Assembly (NCBI GenBank): GCA_035222895.1
Contig: JAVYIG010004955.1
Coordinates: 62,001-126,000, forward strand
Source of the DNA: Strongylocentrotus droebachiensis
Taxonomy: Eukaryota > Echinodermata > Echinoidea > Camarodonta > Strongylocentrotidae
Length of the DNA stretch: 64,000 bases
Direction: 5' to 3'
This document shows positions 23,301 through 34,762 of this stretch, one piece after another (position 1 is the first letter of the stretch; every line of letters starts with the position of its first letter). The position numbers and the translations under genes were made by a program. A model generated the notes under the pieces. The model did no database searches. It worked only from the letters and a program-made list of their open reading frames with translations, and had not been told where the DNA came from.

Positions 23301-26300
23301 ATCCGCCACCACGCCGTGTCCATCGGGGAAGGCGTCCTGCACATTCGATGGCAAATTCTTCCCATGATACACCAGCAGCATATCGATAACATAGCGGTTA
23401 TGCCTCATATTTATGCACAGATTCGAAGTCACTCCAGCTTCCACTTGAAACTCCCTTGTTGACGCTACCAGATCTGTGGGGACACTGATTTCAACGTCGG
23501 GCCATACTACATCTATGATATTACTATACGCGAGGGTTTCACTCCTGTTCCTTGTAGATTGCATCTGAAATTGAAAAGTCCCTGCATGGTCAAAGTAGCT
23601 ACACTCAAAGGTTACATCCCCGGTGAGTGACAATGGAACGGATGTACTCTTCCGCAGTGCATTGTTGCTCAGGTCGATCAGTAGGACGTTTGGAGGGTAT
23701 GATAGTCCTATACCTGGCATGGTGAAGGACACTCGAACGTTCCCGGAAAGCGCAACGTGATCGGTCGGAGCCTGGAGGCCGTACTGGCCACTGACCAATC
23801 GTAAGACTGCATGAAATAGAAGAAGAAAATAAATTATATGAATGAGTCATTCAATCGGACATAAAATGTTTCACTTAAGAAGTTTTTAAAACATTCAAAA
23901 GAAAGTTCCGGTAGACTACAGCTACAGTTTGACTAAAAAAGGGAAGAAAGAAAAAAAAGTGATCACCAATATATAAAACAACGCAACATTGTAGTACTGC
24001 CATGCAGGATGCATACCAAATAATATATATCTTTTTAATGGTAATATATTCGCATGATCACTTCATCAAAAGCGTTGCACTGAATTCAAGTTCTTCACTG
24101 AATTAACACGTTACCATTTAGTCTATTTTAATTATTCTAAATAATGACAAAGAATAGCTAATACAAATTTGCACCAATCAACCACATATTCAAAAAGGCA
24201 TAATGTTGGAAATCCTTTGGTACATACATTGGTAGAAAAGTGAGGAAACTCGGACCCCTTGAGCCCCCGTCTTCCACGAGCCACAAAGGCAAATTACTAT
24301 TCTCTTTGACTTAGTTCCCCGTACACAGGTACACTTCCAAACCCTCGAAATACACACAAAAATCCTCGACATTGGTTCGTGCAAGAACCGTGTTTTTGGA
24401 TTAATCCCGAGTCCGACATGCGATCCGACTCGCCGCAAATACTCTAAATCCTGTTCGTGTTGTTTGGGATCACGAACCTTGGACTGCTGGTCAATTCATT
24501 ATCGATCGTTCCAGGGATAGGCTTGAAGGGTTACCAGGTGCATTTCCACTTCCACTCTCAAGAAACTCCCATATTTCATGTTATGAAAAAGAGTATCATG
24601 GGCATAGAGTACGACGTCGATCGAGATCGTGAACGAATTCTTTCTTTAATGACACCATCTGCTTGATGATATGTGTCAAGGAACGCTGGAAGGCACTTTC
24701 GCAATAGAGGGATTACAGTCATGATTCAATGATTGGAAGGTGAACATGACGCAGGTTTCGTGGAATAAGGCATAAAGCTCCTCCTAAAATCCTTATGTGT
24801 ATATTCAACTATTTAACGATAAACACAACATTCCTGTGCCTCAGCCAAAATAAGAAGCGGCGCATTCGTTATAACATTGTTGTTACAAATCGTTGGGGTC
24901 GTGGATTCGACACCAAGGTGATACGCTGGTATCACTTTTGAAGGGAATTGGTGATAATCATCAGTCCCTCTGATATAGAACTTTAAGAGTGGTAGGTCAT
25001 TACTTTGATCACCTTCAAGTTTGCAAGACCACGTGCAGACATACACTCGCTAGGCAATTGTTGTGTTTTAGCGTTCGCCCTTGTTCAGACAATTCTGGAA
25101 AACGTTGGGGGAGTACATCGATATATCATACGTCGAATTTTGCCTTCAAACCACTATTCATTCACCAAAAGAAAGAAAAAGTTCGTGTGAACGTGCTCTT
25201 ACCCCGCTACCCGTTCAAGTTCAAATCTAGACAAAAAAGGGGGAACCCGGTTGATTGAAAAGGACGAAAGGGATTTTTTGGCATTGGCTTAGGGGGATAG
25301 AATGTTGAAACGAGAGACGAGTGAAGGTCGAGACAAGAACGCTACTTCATACGGCGAACTCTGTGTGTGGGAGAAATTGCAGGATTATGGACACAAAAAT
25401 GAGAAGAGAATCCATTAAACCTAAAGTTCAATATTGCCTTACAGGATCGATACAACAAGAGAAGCAGAAAAAGAAGATACAAAGAAAGCGTAACGGTCGA
25501 TAACAGTATGGCAGAATGTTCGAAGCATGACTGTGAAAGGGTATGCAGCTCTATACTTGCAGATGCTTTAAAAGTTTCATAATATTGTTTGTAACCCCAT
25601 GAGAGAATACAATATTTTAGGATCGTGAACACAGATGCTTGATATTCGTCAGCTGTCACGAAATTCGATTGCAAAGCATTGCGAGTTGATTTAGTTTTGA
25701 AGATACGTGGTAGTAGAGTTTTAACAACCTTAATCCATATATTTTGTTAAATTAAAATGCTCGTGGGTAAAACCTTAGTCTATTTTCTAGATGGACAAAT
25801 GTAAGGGAGGGGGAAAAGGCCCTGGAATGGGGTTCTTACGTGTCCCTCTATCTCTTCCTCCCTCCCTCCCTCCCTCCCATTTTTTAAAAGTATTTGTTTC
25901 GGGAACAAGATGCTCCCGTACCGCCTCACCACCCCTCCTCCCCGCGTACGCCAATGCCTGAATATACCAATAATGCTGGAATGCAAGATACGGTATGTTC
26001 GCGTGTCATAAATCTCCCGGGAGTCCAAGACAGACGCCTATCATGACCACTGTAAAAACATGAATGATGATAGTGTCATCATTATCATCCTCCGTGTTCA
26101 CGTGCGACTGTCATGGGGATCATCCAAACAGTGTCATTGAACAGTGGAGTCGTATTGTTGTATTCCAAATGACCCAGTCTGAATCTTACTTATATTGATA
26201 AATTTTCAAATTAAAATAACAGTATTACATCTGATACTAGTCTCAGAATTCTAAATCGATTAATTACGGTTTGCCCTGTTTAGTCTATGGTATTTTCCCT

Positions 26301-29300
26301 ATGCGACATTGGTTCTACACCCCACGAGTCCGATTAATCGAAAATCCAACGCTAAACATAACACAACAGCAATCCTAAAGCTACCCCCAATCTTATTCCA
26401 CCACCATGGGAGAACCCCCTTAATCAAGGGGGGATCCCCCTGATGTCTACATTCTGATGAGCTGATGGAAACCCTGATGCTAAACCTACTGGACTAAAGA
26501 ACTGTGGGATGCAAAACCAATTGGGCATATGTAGGACTTTAGAGACGCATCTACATAACTTTGTATATACAAATAGTTTTGTTGTTGTTGTCATTATGTT
26601 GTGACATACATACATTTATATAATTTATTTTGAGGCCTATTTTACCCAAGCTTGAGTTTCTATGTTAGTACGTCAAATTAGAAAATAACTTTAAAAAGTT
26701 AATTTCATTGCATTATAAAATAATGTTTTTCTCTCGAAGAGGTATATGTAGGTGATACCTCATGTCTGAACACGCCTCATGGAGCTACATCAGCTGTCGT
26801 ACTTGGCTGATGATAGAGATAAACAAGAATGGGCTATGTTTGCGTGACGGTTTTTGGCTGGGCCCAGATACCAAGCATTTTCCGATGAAAACACGACACC
26901 GCACAGGGAAGCAGCGCAACGTTGGCATCTCCTCAAGTTTTTGATTAATTGCATTGTCACAACAAATCTGAAATTGATTTTGGCATCGTCTTGTGAAGCT
27001 GGTTATAGAGTGATCTTACATCTCCCCTTCGTCTTTTCAATGTTCTTTATTCCCCTTGCTAGTTGCGAAGCTGCAGAGTGTGCCCCCCCCCCCACTCTAG
27101 GGTCGGAGGGACCAAATGCGTGTTCCCAAAATTTCCGGTAAAGGGGTACTTTTCACGCACCAAATTCCGGCTCGTAGTACACAAAAATCCGGCCCGTATT
27201 GACTTTACACACCGGACTTAGGGGGGTGTTTTCAAAAGGAGGGAACATGCATACACGTACCCTACACTGAGTGGGGGCAGGGCAGGGTGTATAGGGGCAG
27301 TAGCCCCCTATTCGGTCGACGACAAAGAAAATAAGAGAGAGATCAAAGGAAAGGGATATATAGGGAGAAGGCAACGTGGACACAGGGTGATACGACCCTC
27401 ACGCAATGGTCCTGTTCACTCACATTTAAAAAACCGGTGCCGGCCCCCTCCCTTATCGCTATGAAACCAGTGCCTTGACCCACACTACATCACTGCTGTA
27501 AATGATTTCATAGACACACGATGATCATTTCCGTCCGTCTTTTTCTTTTCTCTTTAAGTCAGTCTTAATCTGTCCATCACTCCATCCAAATCCATCGCAA
27601 TACCTGCAGCTATTTTTGTACTGTCATTAATCTTACCGGCAATCTGTCTGTCACTCAAAATCAATTTTTCTTTTACGATTTTTCAAAATTAAATGCTTAT
27701 TCTTGACAGGGACATTTTTAAATATAAACTTGAACCAACTTGCTCGGAGAATATCAACACATTTCCACCGTTTCGTCAATAGTTTGAAGTTTGAAATATA
27801 TTTGTTGAACATTTACATCCAAAGCAAATTCAGATTCATACACCCCCCCCCCCCCCCCCCGCTTGCAGTGGCGCTGACACAACCCCCGTGTCGTGACCCT
27901 CCAGAAAATTCGTGCAACTTACAGTGGGTCCATGTCACGCGGGGCCGCATAGATGAAATCTTCTCCCCAGGTACGTGAAATATTCTGTCCGCACCCCTTA
28001 TTGACAACAAGATGTCATCATGTCAGACTTACAAGCAAGAGATCTTACAGATATAATTTAAATTGCAAGTTTTCGCAATGCATTGATGGTAAAAAGTCAT
28101 TAACAGTGTCCATACAATAGCCCTTCTCGGTACATGTGCCCGTTGTATATGATGCATCATCTAGCTGACGCTTTTGAAGCACCATGAGAAAGAGTAACAT
28201 CATACACATTTTCAGAAGTACTTTTCATACTAAGAGTCTTTCTAATTGGTGTTGTCTGTCGCATACGAGGTGTCAATTTAGCTGATGCAAGACTGCGTCA
28301 GCGACTGGCGCGGCTATTGACGCACCATGAAAGGATGACATCGTACAAAAGGTGAATGCATAATAGACAGTGTAAACAATGCGTTGATTTAATGACACAT
28401 GGACCAACATCATCTCGCATTCATGATTAGCGGAGGTAATGACGCAATTGAATTGACACATCGTAAACAACGGGCATAACTGCCAGCTCTAATGCGTTAG
28501 TCAGATCTATATTCATAATAATTACAACGGCTTCGCCATTTTCATTTGAATTGTAGCCATCGTGTCATCGTGTGAATCAATTATCAGCTTAATGCACGAA
28601 CACACTTATGCCACTTGCTTATCTTGTATTGCGTTCCCAAGCACGTAGTTCAAAGCGATGTCAATATTTAGAGATTAAGATGAGGTCATCCATTAAATAT
28701 TTGAATACCTAATTATCTAAGTGATAAGGAGCTTGATTACGTGAGGTCGGAGATTCGAGGCACGTATTAAATCGCACGTGTTCACCTGTGTATATCTCGA
28801 AGAGACGAGCACAGCTTACGATATGTGAATTTGTGTAACCAACTTGAGAATTCTGAAATAATGGATATGAATTATACAGATTACGAATTTCGCTATAGTC
28901 CCTGTGTTGGAAAAATAAAACAAATCTTAACTTTAAAGTTTCCACGATGATTTATCCATGTAAATAAAAAAGTTTTTATTACTTCAGGAAAGTGAAATTA
29001 AGTTTGCACATAATTATCTTTAGCGTGACGACATTCAAGAATTCAAGAAGTTACATAGCGATGCTAAATGATTCACATATAGCTTTAAAAGTTTACTTAC
29101 TTAGATAAATCAAGCTTGACAGTACACAACGCAAATGTTACACAACCTAAGAGTATGAGTGTCATCTACGTGGGTAATTCACGCTATAAGCACGCTGTTT
29201 AGCCAACGTATTTCAGACTCTGTGTTTTTTAATATATATTTTTTATTATTAATGACAAGATTTAATTCATAGGCAGGCAATAAGTTCACTTTTTGAATAA

Positions 29301-29774
29301 TTATACTATAGTAAATGTCCTCATGTCTGAGAAATGAGTTTCATGGCTTCCGATTTTAAAATGCAATATTTATGTGGTACTGTCACTAGTTTGAACTCCA
29401 CAAGAATACAGTTTGCGTATATAATTTTTTTGAGACTGTACAAAGACAAGATATCCGACATCAGTCACATAGCATGTGTCCCATTACTGAGGGCACTGTT
29501 GCCTTGGGGCGGTTTTACTAGGTGGGTTAAATACAAAATAAAGGGGCTATCCCGGTACGGGAGGTTGTGTGAGAGGGAGTCGTATCATCTAATTTGTATG
29601 TTGCCCTCTCCGTGTCTTTCCATTGGGGGGGGGGGGCAAAGAACCCCTGACACCCTGTACCTAAGCCACCGACTACGATGATATACCACGGTCGTTACCT
29701 GCTAATATGATGAAGGCAACGACGTCGAGGGCGATCCATGATGGCTCTTTCAACATTTTCCTGGCTGTAATCAT
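15439..29774 (-). CDS. THSD1: THSD1-like transmembrane protein with an extra CUB domain (whole gene, 5 coding exons)
   Basis: Spliced CDS: 29756 (or 29774)-29699, 23806-22802, 22125-21943, 21545-21174, 17384-15439; 3564 nt from the inner ATG including stop, 1187 residues. All four introns are phase 1 with GT/AG ends. Order: signal peptide (1 to about 26), eight-cysteine ectodomain (to about 354), TSP1 (about 357-415), CUB (about 416-539), membrane helix (about 568-589), long Ser/Pro/basic tail. Family knowledge: vertebrate THSD1 is a cell-surface protein of endothelium and other cells; its cytoplasmic part binds talin and promotes focal adhesions. Shared landmarks, from recall: HVALS near the N-terminus, an FEC...AG..F motif, WP at the end of the first module, FGC, a PPC motif, then the single TSP1 and a large terminal exon carrying the membrane helix and whole tail. 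The CUB domain is additional. Any 5'UTR exon and the promoter are not located. Confidence 0.87.
18195..18300 (-). mobile_element. Possible degenerate tRNA-derived SINE
   Basis: Read on the minus strand, GCGGTCTAGTGGATACG resembles a tRNA A box (18284-18268), and a B-box-like CGGTTGGGTGG follows about 35 nt later, but the B box is poor. Called on spacing and A box only. Confidence 0.33.
18908..19090. repeat. ATT/ATC/GAT microsatellite cluster
   Basis: ATTATTATT, TCATTATTA and GATGATGAT runs with interruptions, inside intron 4 of gene A. Confidence 0.9.
19953..20307. repeat. Tandem duplication, unit about 189 bp
   Basis: CAAAAAGTCAGAATTGTCTG at 19953 recurs as CAAAATGTCAGAATTGTCTG at 20142. 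Further shared blocks are GATTAAGCAAACATTT, ACAACAAGGG and TTCAAGGCTAAAA. The copies differ by scattered substitutions and small indels and have no coding frame. Confidence 0.85.
21174..21545 (-). CDS. THSD1: Gene A coding exon 4: CUB domain
   Basis: Acceptor TTTTTCAG|AGCC and donor CAAG|GTGAGT bound a 372-nt phase 1-1 exon. Its 124 residues carry CUB landmarks: an N-terminal cysteine cluster (TCYCGC), IQSNP, WVIIAP, IRLEFVSFYL, YLRVRDGED, a serine/glycine stretch (VSTSGNTMYIEY) and a terminal GFSAVFNSQG. The second CUB disulfide is missing: the usual Y-x-x-C before the strand is replaced by arginine context (HREYLRVRDG), and the usual C-G after it reads YHTG, so both partners are absent together. 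CUB domains mediate extracellular protein binding. The symmetric phases fit gain by exon shuffling. Confidence 0.9.
21546..21942 (-). other. Intron 3 of gene A (397 bp)
   Basis: Short intron between the TSP1 and CUB exons; nothing else seen. Confidence 0.8.
21943..22125 (-). CDS. THSD1: Gene A coding exon 3: thrombospondin type-1 repeat
   Basis: Acceptor TTTAG|GTGAG and donor ACAG|GTATGC bound a 183-nt phase 1-1 exon. It encodes one complete TSP1 module: WSEWSQWGSC (C-mannosylation-type WxxWxxW), then TATCGQG, the arginine ladder RHRSRSC, AECSG and a closing MCFLELC. All six cysteines are present. Being phase-symmetric, the exon could be skipped without a frameshift. I recall that a human THSD1 isoform lacks the TSP1 module, so the same choice could exist here. 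Confidence 0.93.
22126..22801 (-). other. Intron 2 of gene A (676 bp)
   Basis: Between the ectodomain and TSP1 exons. It holds a perfect 11-bp hairpin, AGATCAAGATA / TATCTTGATCT with a 4-nt loop, at 22209-22234, and a GATGATGAT stretch near 22330. Confidence 0.75.
22802..23806 (-). CDS. THSD1: Gene A coding exon 2: THSD1-type ectodomain
   Basis: Acceptor CATGCAG|TC at 23807 and donor GAAG|GTATGT at 22801 give 1005 nt with both ends in phase 1. The product (residues about 20-354) looks like three successive beta-sandwich modules of roughly 100 residues: one ending VVWPDVEIS, one ending SSVFEVTRNENYG, and a third ending TVCIPLEYEG. Eight cysteines (FEC, NLC, FGC, PNC, PPC, FFC, GFC, TVC) occur in the same order and contexts as those I recall in vertebrate THSD1, which is the strongest argument for orthology. 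Several N-glycosylation sequons are visible (for example NRS, NCS). No enzyme motif is present. The exon is more GC-rich than the surrounding introns. Confidence 0.92.
23807..29698 (-). other. Intron 1 of gene A (5.9 kb)
   Basis: Separates the signal-peptide exon from the rest. It holds poly-C runs (about 27082 and 27843-27860), a TCCC repeat (about 25857-25877), and one copy of a dispersed GCGTCA-rich repeat (28290-28330). Large first introns often carry regulatory elements, but I can point to none with confidence. Confidence 0.6.
28285..28335 (-). repeat. Dispersed GCGTCAAAGACCGC-type repeat, copy 1
   Basis: On the minus strand GGTGCGTCAATAGCCGCGCC matches GGCACGTCAAAGACCGCACC (plus, about 14605) and GTTGCGTCAAAGACCGCACA (plus, about 50960). 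Two of the copies continue with a CTGACGCAG-like block. Probably an old interspersed repeat. Confidence 0.55.
29699..29774 (-). CDS. THSD1: Gene A coding exon 1: signal peptide
   Basis: Reading leftward, ATG at 29756-29754 opens MLKEPSWIALDVVAFIILA and ends at donor GCAG|GTAACG in phase 1. Joined to the next exon it gives a split Val codon followed by LRLVSGQYG, a typical hydrophobic signal-peptide core with a likely cleavage after VSG. A second in-frame ATG lies six codons upstream (29774-29772, MITARK-), and a stop precedes it at 29792-29790; either Met could start. The exon is too short to appear as a normal ORF and was found by looking for a phase-1 hydrophobic start. A possible 3' splice acceptor (CTTGTAG|AATG, exon side at 29856) suggests an upstream untranslated exon. 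The next intron is 5.9 kb. Confidence 0.75.
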
Positions 29775-29989
29775 CAAAGGGGTATGTCGTCATCAGCTGG
29801 ACCGTCTATGGAGATCGATGAGGAAATCAGTGACCGTCTCGTTTCTCTGCAGCATTCTACAAGAAGAAGTACATAATAAGTAATGCATAACGAAAACAGT
29901 ATGTACGGTTCATGAGTCTTGCACATCATCATCATCTTCTTCAACCTTTCCATTTGTATTTGAATCTCAAATGGTGCAAATTCATACAA

Positions 29990-30180
29990 TGCTCAAGAAG
30001 AGTGCAGCATTTAGCCTCAAGAGGTGCAAAGTTGCACTCTGTATAATAAAATGTAAATTTGAACCTCAAGAGGTGTCCACCATGGTACAATATTGAACCT
30101 CAGGAGGAGCAAATTTGCAGGTGCAGTAGTGCGCCGAGAACAAAAAGGGTGCAACATTGAAGGGTGCAAATTCGCCCTTG
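29990..30180. repeat. Degenerate tandem repeat of a GAACCTCAAGAGGTGCAAA-like unit
   Basis: CCTCAAGAGGTGCAAAG, AACCTCAAGAGGTGTCC, AACCTCAGGAGGAGCAAA and two GGTGCAA blocks follow one another at intervals of about 40-55 bp. Each contains the short palindrome CCTCxxGAGG. Noncoding. Confidence 0.6.
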
Positions 30181-31997
30181 ATTAAAAAAAAAAATTGAAC
30201 CTGAATCATTGCTCACCATTGCAATTTCTACCAAAATTGTTGGGTAGTTAGAAATAATTTGTAGTCTTGATTATTCCATAGAACTTTCTTTCGATTCTGT
30301 GAAAAGTTGGGTTTCCGTCACTACCATTTAGTATTTCCTTCAAACTATTATCGGGAGGACCTATATTGGGCGAATGGGCATTCCTCATTGTTATTGTCTT
30401 CGTCACGTTCAGACAATGATTATCAAGCATAACATTTGAGGAGGTAACAGTCCATTCCGGATCATTACAACCCATTAAACTTTCATTACTTCTATCATGG
30501 ACCTACTAACTCCGAAACAAAATGTCGATAATTGGGCAATAAGAAATCTCGTTTTTTGGAAAGGGGGCAATTGAAGCTGTTGTCGCTCCAGGCAAACGTC
30601 ACGCGATTCCCATGCAATTTGCTTTCAAGCTAATCGGTACAAATCACATACCCCGCGATGATAAAAACTACGGCACTTGACAGTTTTGACCCAAGTTTTA
30701 CCACCACAAGTCCCGATGACACCTTTATATTGAAAAAAATACAAAAAAATATTCCGTTCGAGGTGTGGATTGAATTTCGATAACATCGACATATATCATG
30801 TAGCAAACACTTAAAAACGATGTGGATTTTATCTCGTCCAGGGGGCGTCCCTTGGAGGTGTTTAATGGAGGGGTCCGATGGGGGGGGGGCACAGCCAGTT
30901 CCAATTTCTGTCATCGCATCCTAAATAATTACCTGATTGTTTTATTTTTTTAAACCTGGTTGGAATTTTGAAATATTTGATGGTCTCTCTTTCTCTCTAC
31001 CCCCCCCCCCCCCCCGTTGGATTTGCTCTGGAATTTTCCGTGGGTAAAGTTTGTCCGAAACACTCCTCTCCCCCCACCCCCACTCGATTCTAGTGACGCC
31101 CCTAGATGTACGTGTCGGTATCGCTAGCACCTTGACGTTACTTGTGATATCTTAATGGCCCTGGGTCATGAACTCCAAACATGTCAACACTTCGAAACTG
31201 TACCCCCTACCGGCCATGGCTTATACCTATCTTTATTCTATGAGAGATACTTCATTTTGATTTATATGAAGTCGTTCCACTTCTGATGGGCTGTTGTCGT
31301 GACACCGCTCCCTTCAGCTTTTCAACAAAATGTTGCCATATTTTTGTATGCTTTCCTTTTTTCTCATTCATACAAATTATTTTCCTTCTCCACAACAATC
31401 ATTAACATTTATACACCGATTTTAATCATGGTAATACATTCAACTGTAAATGATAAGATGGGTAATAAATTAAATAATTACAAAAATATATATTCTAAGA
31501 TGAATGACAGGCCTTAAGTCTTGGACAATGTGTAATAAATCGCGACTAAAGACGTAACTCGACAACAATTTTGCAACCATTGTTTATAATTCCATCTTAA
31601 TCACGTGTTTCATACTTAACTTAACATACAATATGTGTTTGGGGCATCTTTGCTTGGGATCAGTTAGCTAGGGTACCGTTTCCTAAAATCAATTTCGATG
31701 ACTTTAGACATAATTATCAGGTAGATGTTTCAAATCTTATCATCTCATATCCTATAAAACAAGGAATAATAAGTATCTGAGAGCAACAGATTATCGTTTT
31801 GGAAGACGAATAGCAAAAAGCAAAGGAGAGTGTAAGATCTTGTAGCGTTCTATCATCTTCTTTTGTTTATCTTTCATTTTCCTTCCTTCCCTTTCTTCAT
31901 TCCACATTTCGGCCATTTGATGGGGGTTGGACATGCATACAGTGGCTCTGTATATGCCTATATATATAATGCAATTGTGTGACACCCAAAAGATGCG

Positions 31998-32252
31998 TGT
32001 AGTAAAGATTCACGACGGTTTATAATATATAGATAGTACCTTCCATAAGTCAGTGTGATAAACATTCGAATGTTGGTTGACTGGGCATGTCCGTCCGTAC
32101 CTACGTCACTGGGTACAATAATTCATAATGATACTCATAGGACAAAGTGTCGATCTAGTATAATGACAGTACGATTTTCATGTAGTAAAGATTCATTACA
32201 TTTGATATATGGAGCTAGTACCATCCATGTGTCAGTCATGGATAAACATTTG
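31998..32252. repeat. Direct repeat, two 75-bp copies 183 bp apart
   Basis: TGTAGTAAAGATTCA at 31998 and at 32181 are each followed by related sequence (TAGTACC(T/A)TCCAT...GTCAGT, then GATAAACATT). A diverged local duplication. Confidence 0.7.
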
Positions 32253-33016
32253 GACCCGTGCCTCGTCACCCATTCAACGTGCAGACATGCCGAGACTCCC
32301 TTGGTCCTACACACGACGTTACCGGTAGATGTCAAGAGATCAAGTTTGTCGTCTATATTTACGGCAACACAGGCGTTGCATGCAAAGTAAAGGGTGAGAA
32401 GGGGCTGGAATAGAAATACACCCCCCCCCTCTTTCTCTCTGGCATGCCCCTACGTACACCCATATTGCTGTAATATCATAATCGTGATATAGGTTGGAAG
32501 TAGGTCGAACAAAGGTAGAACACAATTGTATACCAACGCAGTTTTTCTCACGAGCAAAGTCTCTGCAATTGTAATATCTGTTTAACAAATGGAATGCCGA
32601 TGTTTCATCGTAGTTTTAAAATTTTGTTTAGTTTCGTTTCGATTTCAATCATCCATGCATCAATTGAAGCTAGCATACCCTGGCTAATTTATGGGGCATA
32701 TTCGCAATATAAGCCATTTCACTACAATCTTAGATATCCTGTGTACACTGCTACTAAGATGTAATTTTGGGGGCTCGCAAACGGGAGGGAGGGGCGAACG
32801 TGGCCCTGCCCTCTGCTCGATGCATTTGATGAGATTACTCTCAACATCACAGTCGGGTGTATTCACAAAGAGCCTATTGCATTGATTCATTGTGAGAAGA
32901 AATGCTTAGATCACCGACTGACTAGTAAGAAAATTTGATATCTCAGCACCAATACCTGAAATAATGCAACATGTAAATGGTGAGGAGTTAATGAACCTCA
33001 GTCTCACCGCCAGACG

Positions 33017-33110
33017 CCAGACCAACTCACCGAAACACCGAAACCAACACATTTTCGGCCATGCGAGGTAATGCAGTTGTCGGTTCGGTTTGTTGTTGGT
33101 CTGGTGTCAA
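33017..33110. repeat. Short inverted repeat
   Basis: GCCAGACCAAC with downstream CCGAAACC on the left pairs with the complement of CGGTTTGTTGTTGGTCTGGT on the right; small insertions in the arms. Possibly a tiny foldback element. Confidence 0.45.
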
Positions 33111-33857
33111 TTTTGTTAGTATGACTGAGGTATTAGTCAACAAGTCACGATTCATTCTTTTGCATTTGCTATAATACACGACGTACCATTTCAGAGATTT
33201 AAATCCACCTCTCGTCCTGCCCCACCCCACCCTCTTCTATCTAAGCCCTCGATACGCCCGTGTTTACAATCATCTGTGCTCCACGCCATGGGGGTCAGAC
33301 ATGTCACGCTGCACATGAATGTGTGCCTTACGCTCTATAGGTGTACAGTTGTCGAGGGTATTCACATTTTAATGATAATGATAATGACAAGAAAAACATT
33401 CTAAAAAAGACTAAATTCGATTGTGAAGCATGCACTGTGAAATGCTGCATAAAATATAAGCTTTTTAATATGTCATTTTTGGGCGCTAAAGGATATAGAA
33501 TAAGCATCGTGCATAAGATATAAATATTTGGGAATATGTGTTTTCAAGGGGTCAATTTATATACAAATTTCGAGTAAGCTTTCTTTGACTTGGAAACACT
33601 AATTATATTGCATATAGGGCATCGTTAATCGAAGGGGAGAAGCGCATTAGTCAAAGTCATACGCAACTACAGTAAGGTACACAGTTATAACCCCATTATG
33701 TATGGCTCGGGGAACTGCCCCTTTAAATGGTTTGGGAAATAGGCGTTTGTGTGTCTAGAAAGATCACAACATAGTACGAAAACTCGAAAGAAAATTTACT
33801 GGATGCTTAAGATCTCTTGTTTCTTCAAGGTTTCCTCGGTCAATTGCTCTGTCGATA

Positions 33858-34658
33858 AGGCCAAAAAAAAAAAATCATTTGGTTGTCCTCGACCGCCCGC
33901 TCTTCATTTTCGGGCCGCTCGTATGTTTTTTTTTTTTTTAATATTTTTTTTTTTTATTATTCAATTTTTTAATTTTTTTTGTTATTGTTTTTTTTTTTTT
34001 TTTTTTTTTTAATTTGATTTTTTTTGGGGGAGCAATCTTAAATGCCAAACATACCATTTTATGCATTTGCAAGGATCAAAATGCGTCCCGTTGCCAGTTT
34101 TGTCTTTTCAGTACGCAATTAGGTATTTATTAAACTCAAATCAGGTTCTGAGCATTCTTAAACTCAGTTAATATAAGATAAAGAGGATCATGGGGGACCA
34201 ATGGTCACCGATTAACAGGCGCGTAGCCACGGGGGGGGGGGGGGGGGGGGGCACGTGCCCCCCCTAAAATTTCCAGGATCGGTTGAAATTTTGTAGACCC
34301 CTTTTTTGACCTCGATCGATTACATGTATGTGCCCCCCCCCCCCAAACATCAAACTCTGGCTACGCGCCTGCCGATTAGGCATTGTTTGCTACATAGAGG
34401 GCGCAAGTAGCTATAAGTAGTACAATGGAGATTTAAAAGGTGCTGTATTTCAAAGCCCAAAATACTTTCTGTGTTGGTCTTGATATTCATTGTACATGAA
34501 ACTAGTCTTTTACCATATTTAAGTGTTTTATAGACTTTGTTTTTTTAAATGCTTGACAATCCCAATGATTTTTTTTTTTATGGAAAAAAAAATATTAAAA
34601 AAGAAGAAAAAAAATGAGGAAAAAAAAAAAAAAAAAAAAAAAAACACACAAAAATGAA

Positions 34659-34698
<40 letters not shown>

Positions 34699-34762
34699 GC
34701 CCGCCCGCCCCTACTCCAGAAAAGCAATCGAGGACAACCAAACAATTTTTTTTTTTTGGCCT
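33858..34762. mobile_element. Foldback-type element with terminal inverted repeats, 905 bp
   Basis: The left end AGGCC, A-run, TCATTTGGTTGTCCTCGA (33858-33892) is mirrored at the right end (34725-34762) with two or three differences. Long T runs inside the left end (about 33925-34025) face A runs inside the right end (about 34565-34695). I see no clear target-site duplication. A hAT-type MITE (34216-34371) lies within it. No transposase. Confidence 0.65.
34216..34371. mobile_element. hAT-like MITE, 156 bp
   Basis: Perfect 14-bp terminal inverted repeat CAGGCGCGTAGCCA, flanked by CCGATTAA (34208-34215) and CCGATTAG (34372-34379), an 8-bp target duplication with one mismatch. It contains a G run, the palindrome GCACGTGC and a C run. 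It is nested in the foldback element 33858-34762. Confidence 0.88.

Larger units (their letters stand above)
29775..33857. other. Upstream flank of gene A; no coding exon found
   Basis: Would contain the gene A promoter if transcription starts nearby. Repeats seen: 29990-30180, a poly-C run near 31000-31016, a partial duplication (31998-32252) and a small inverted repeat (33017-33110). No open frame has recognisable protein similarity. Confidence 0.5.

Noticed and set aside
23052..23462. 136-codon plus-strand ORF
   Set aside because: Antisense to the gene A ectodomain exon, which has a far better protein match.
792..29774. Genes A and B as one transcript
   Set aside because: Gene A has a stop after its cytoplasmic tail and gene B begins with its own signal peptide, so they are separate tandem genes.
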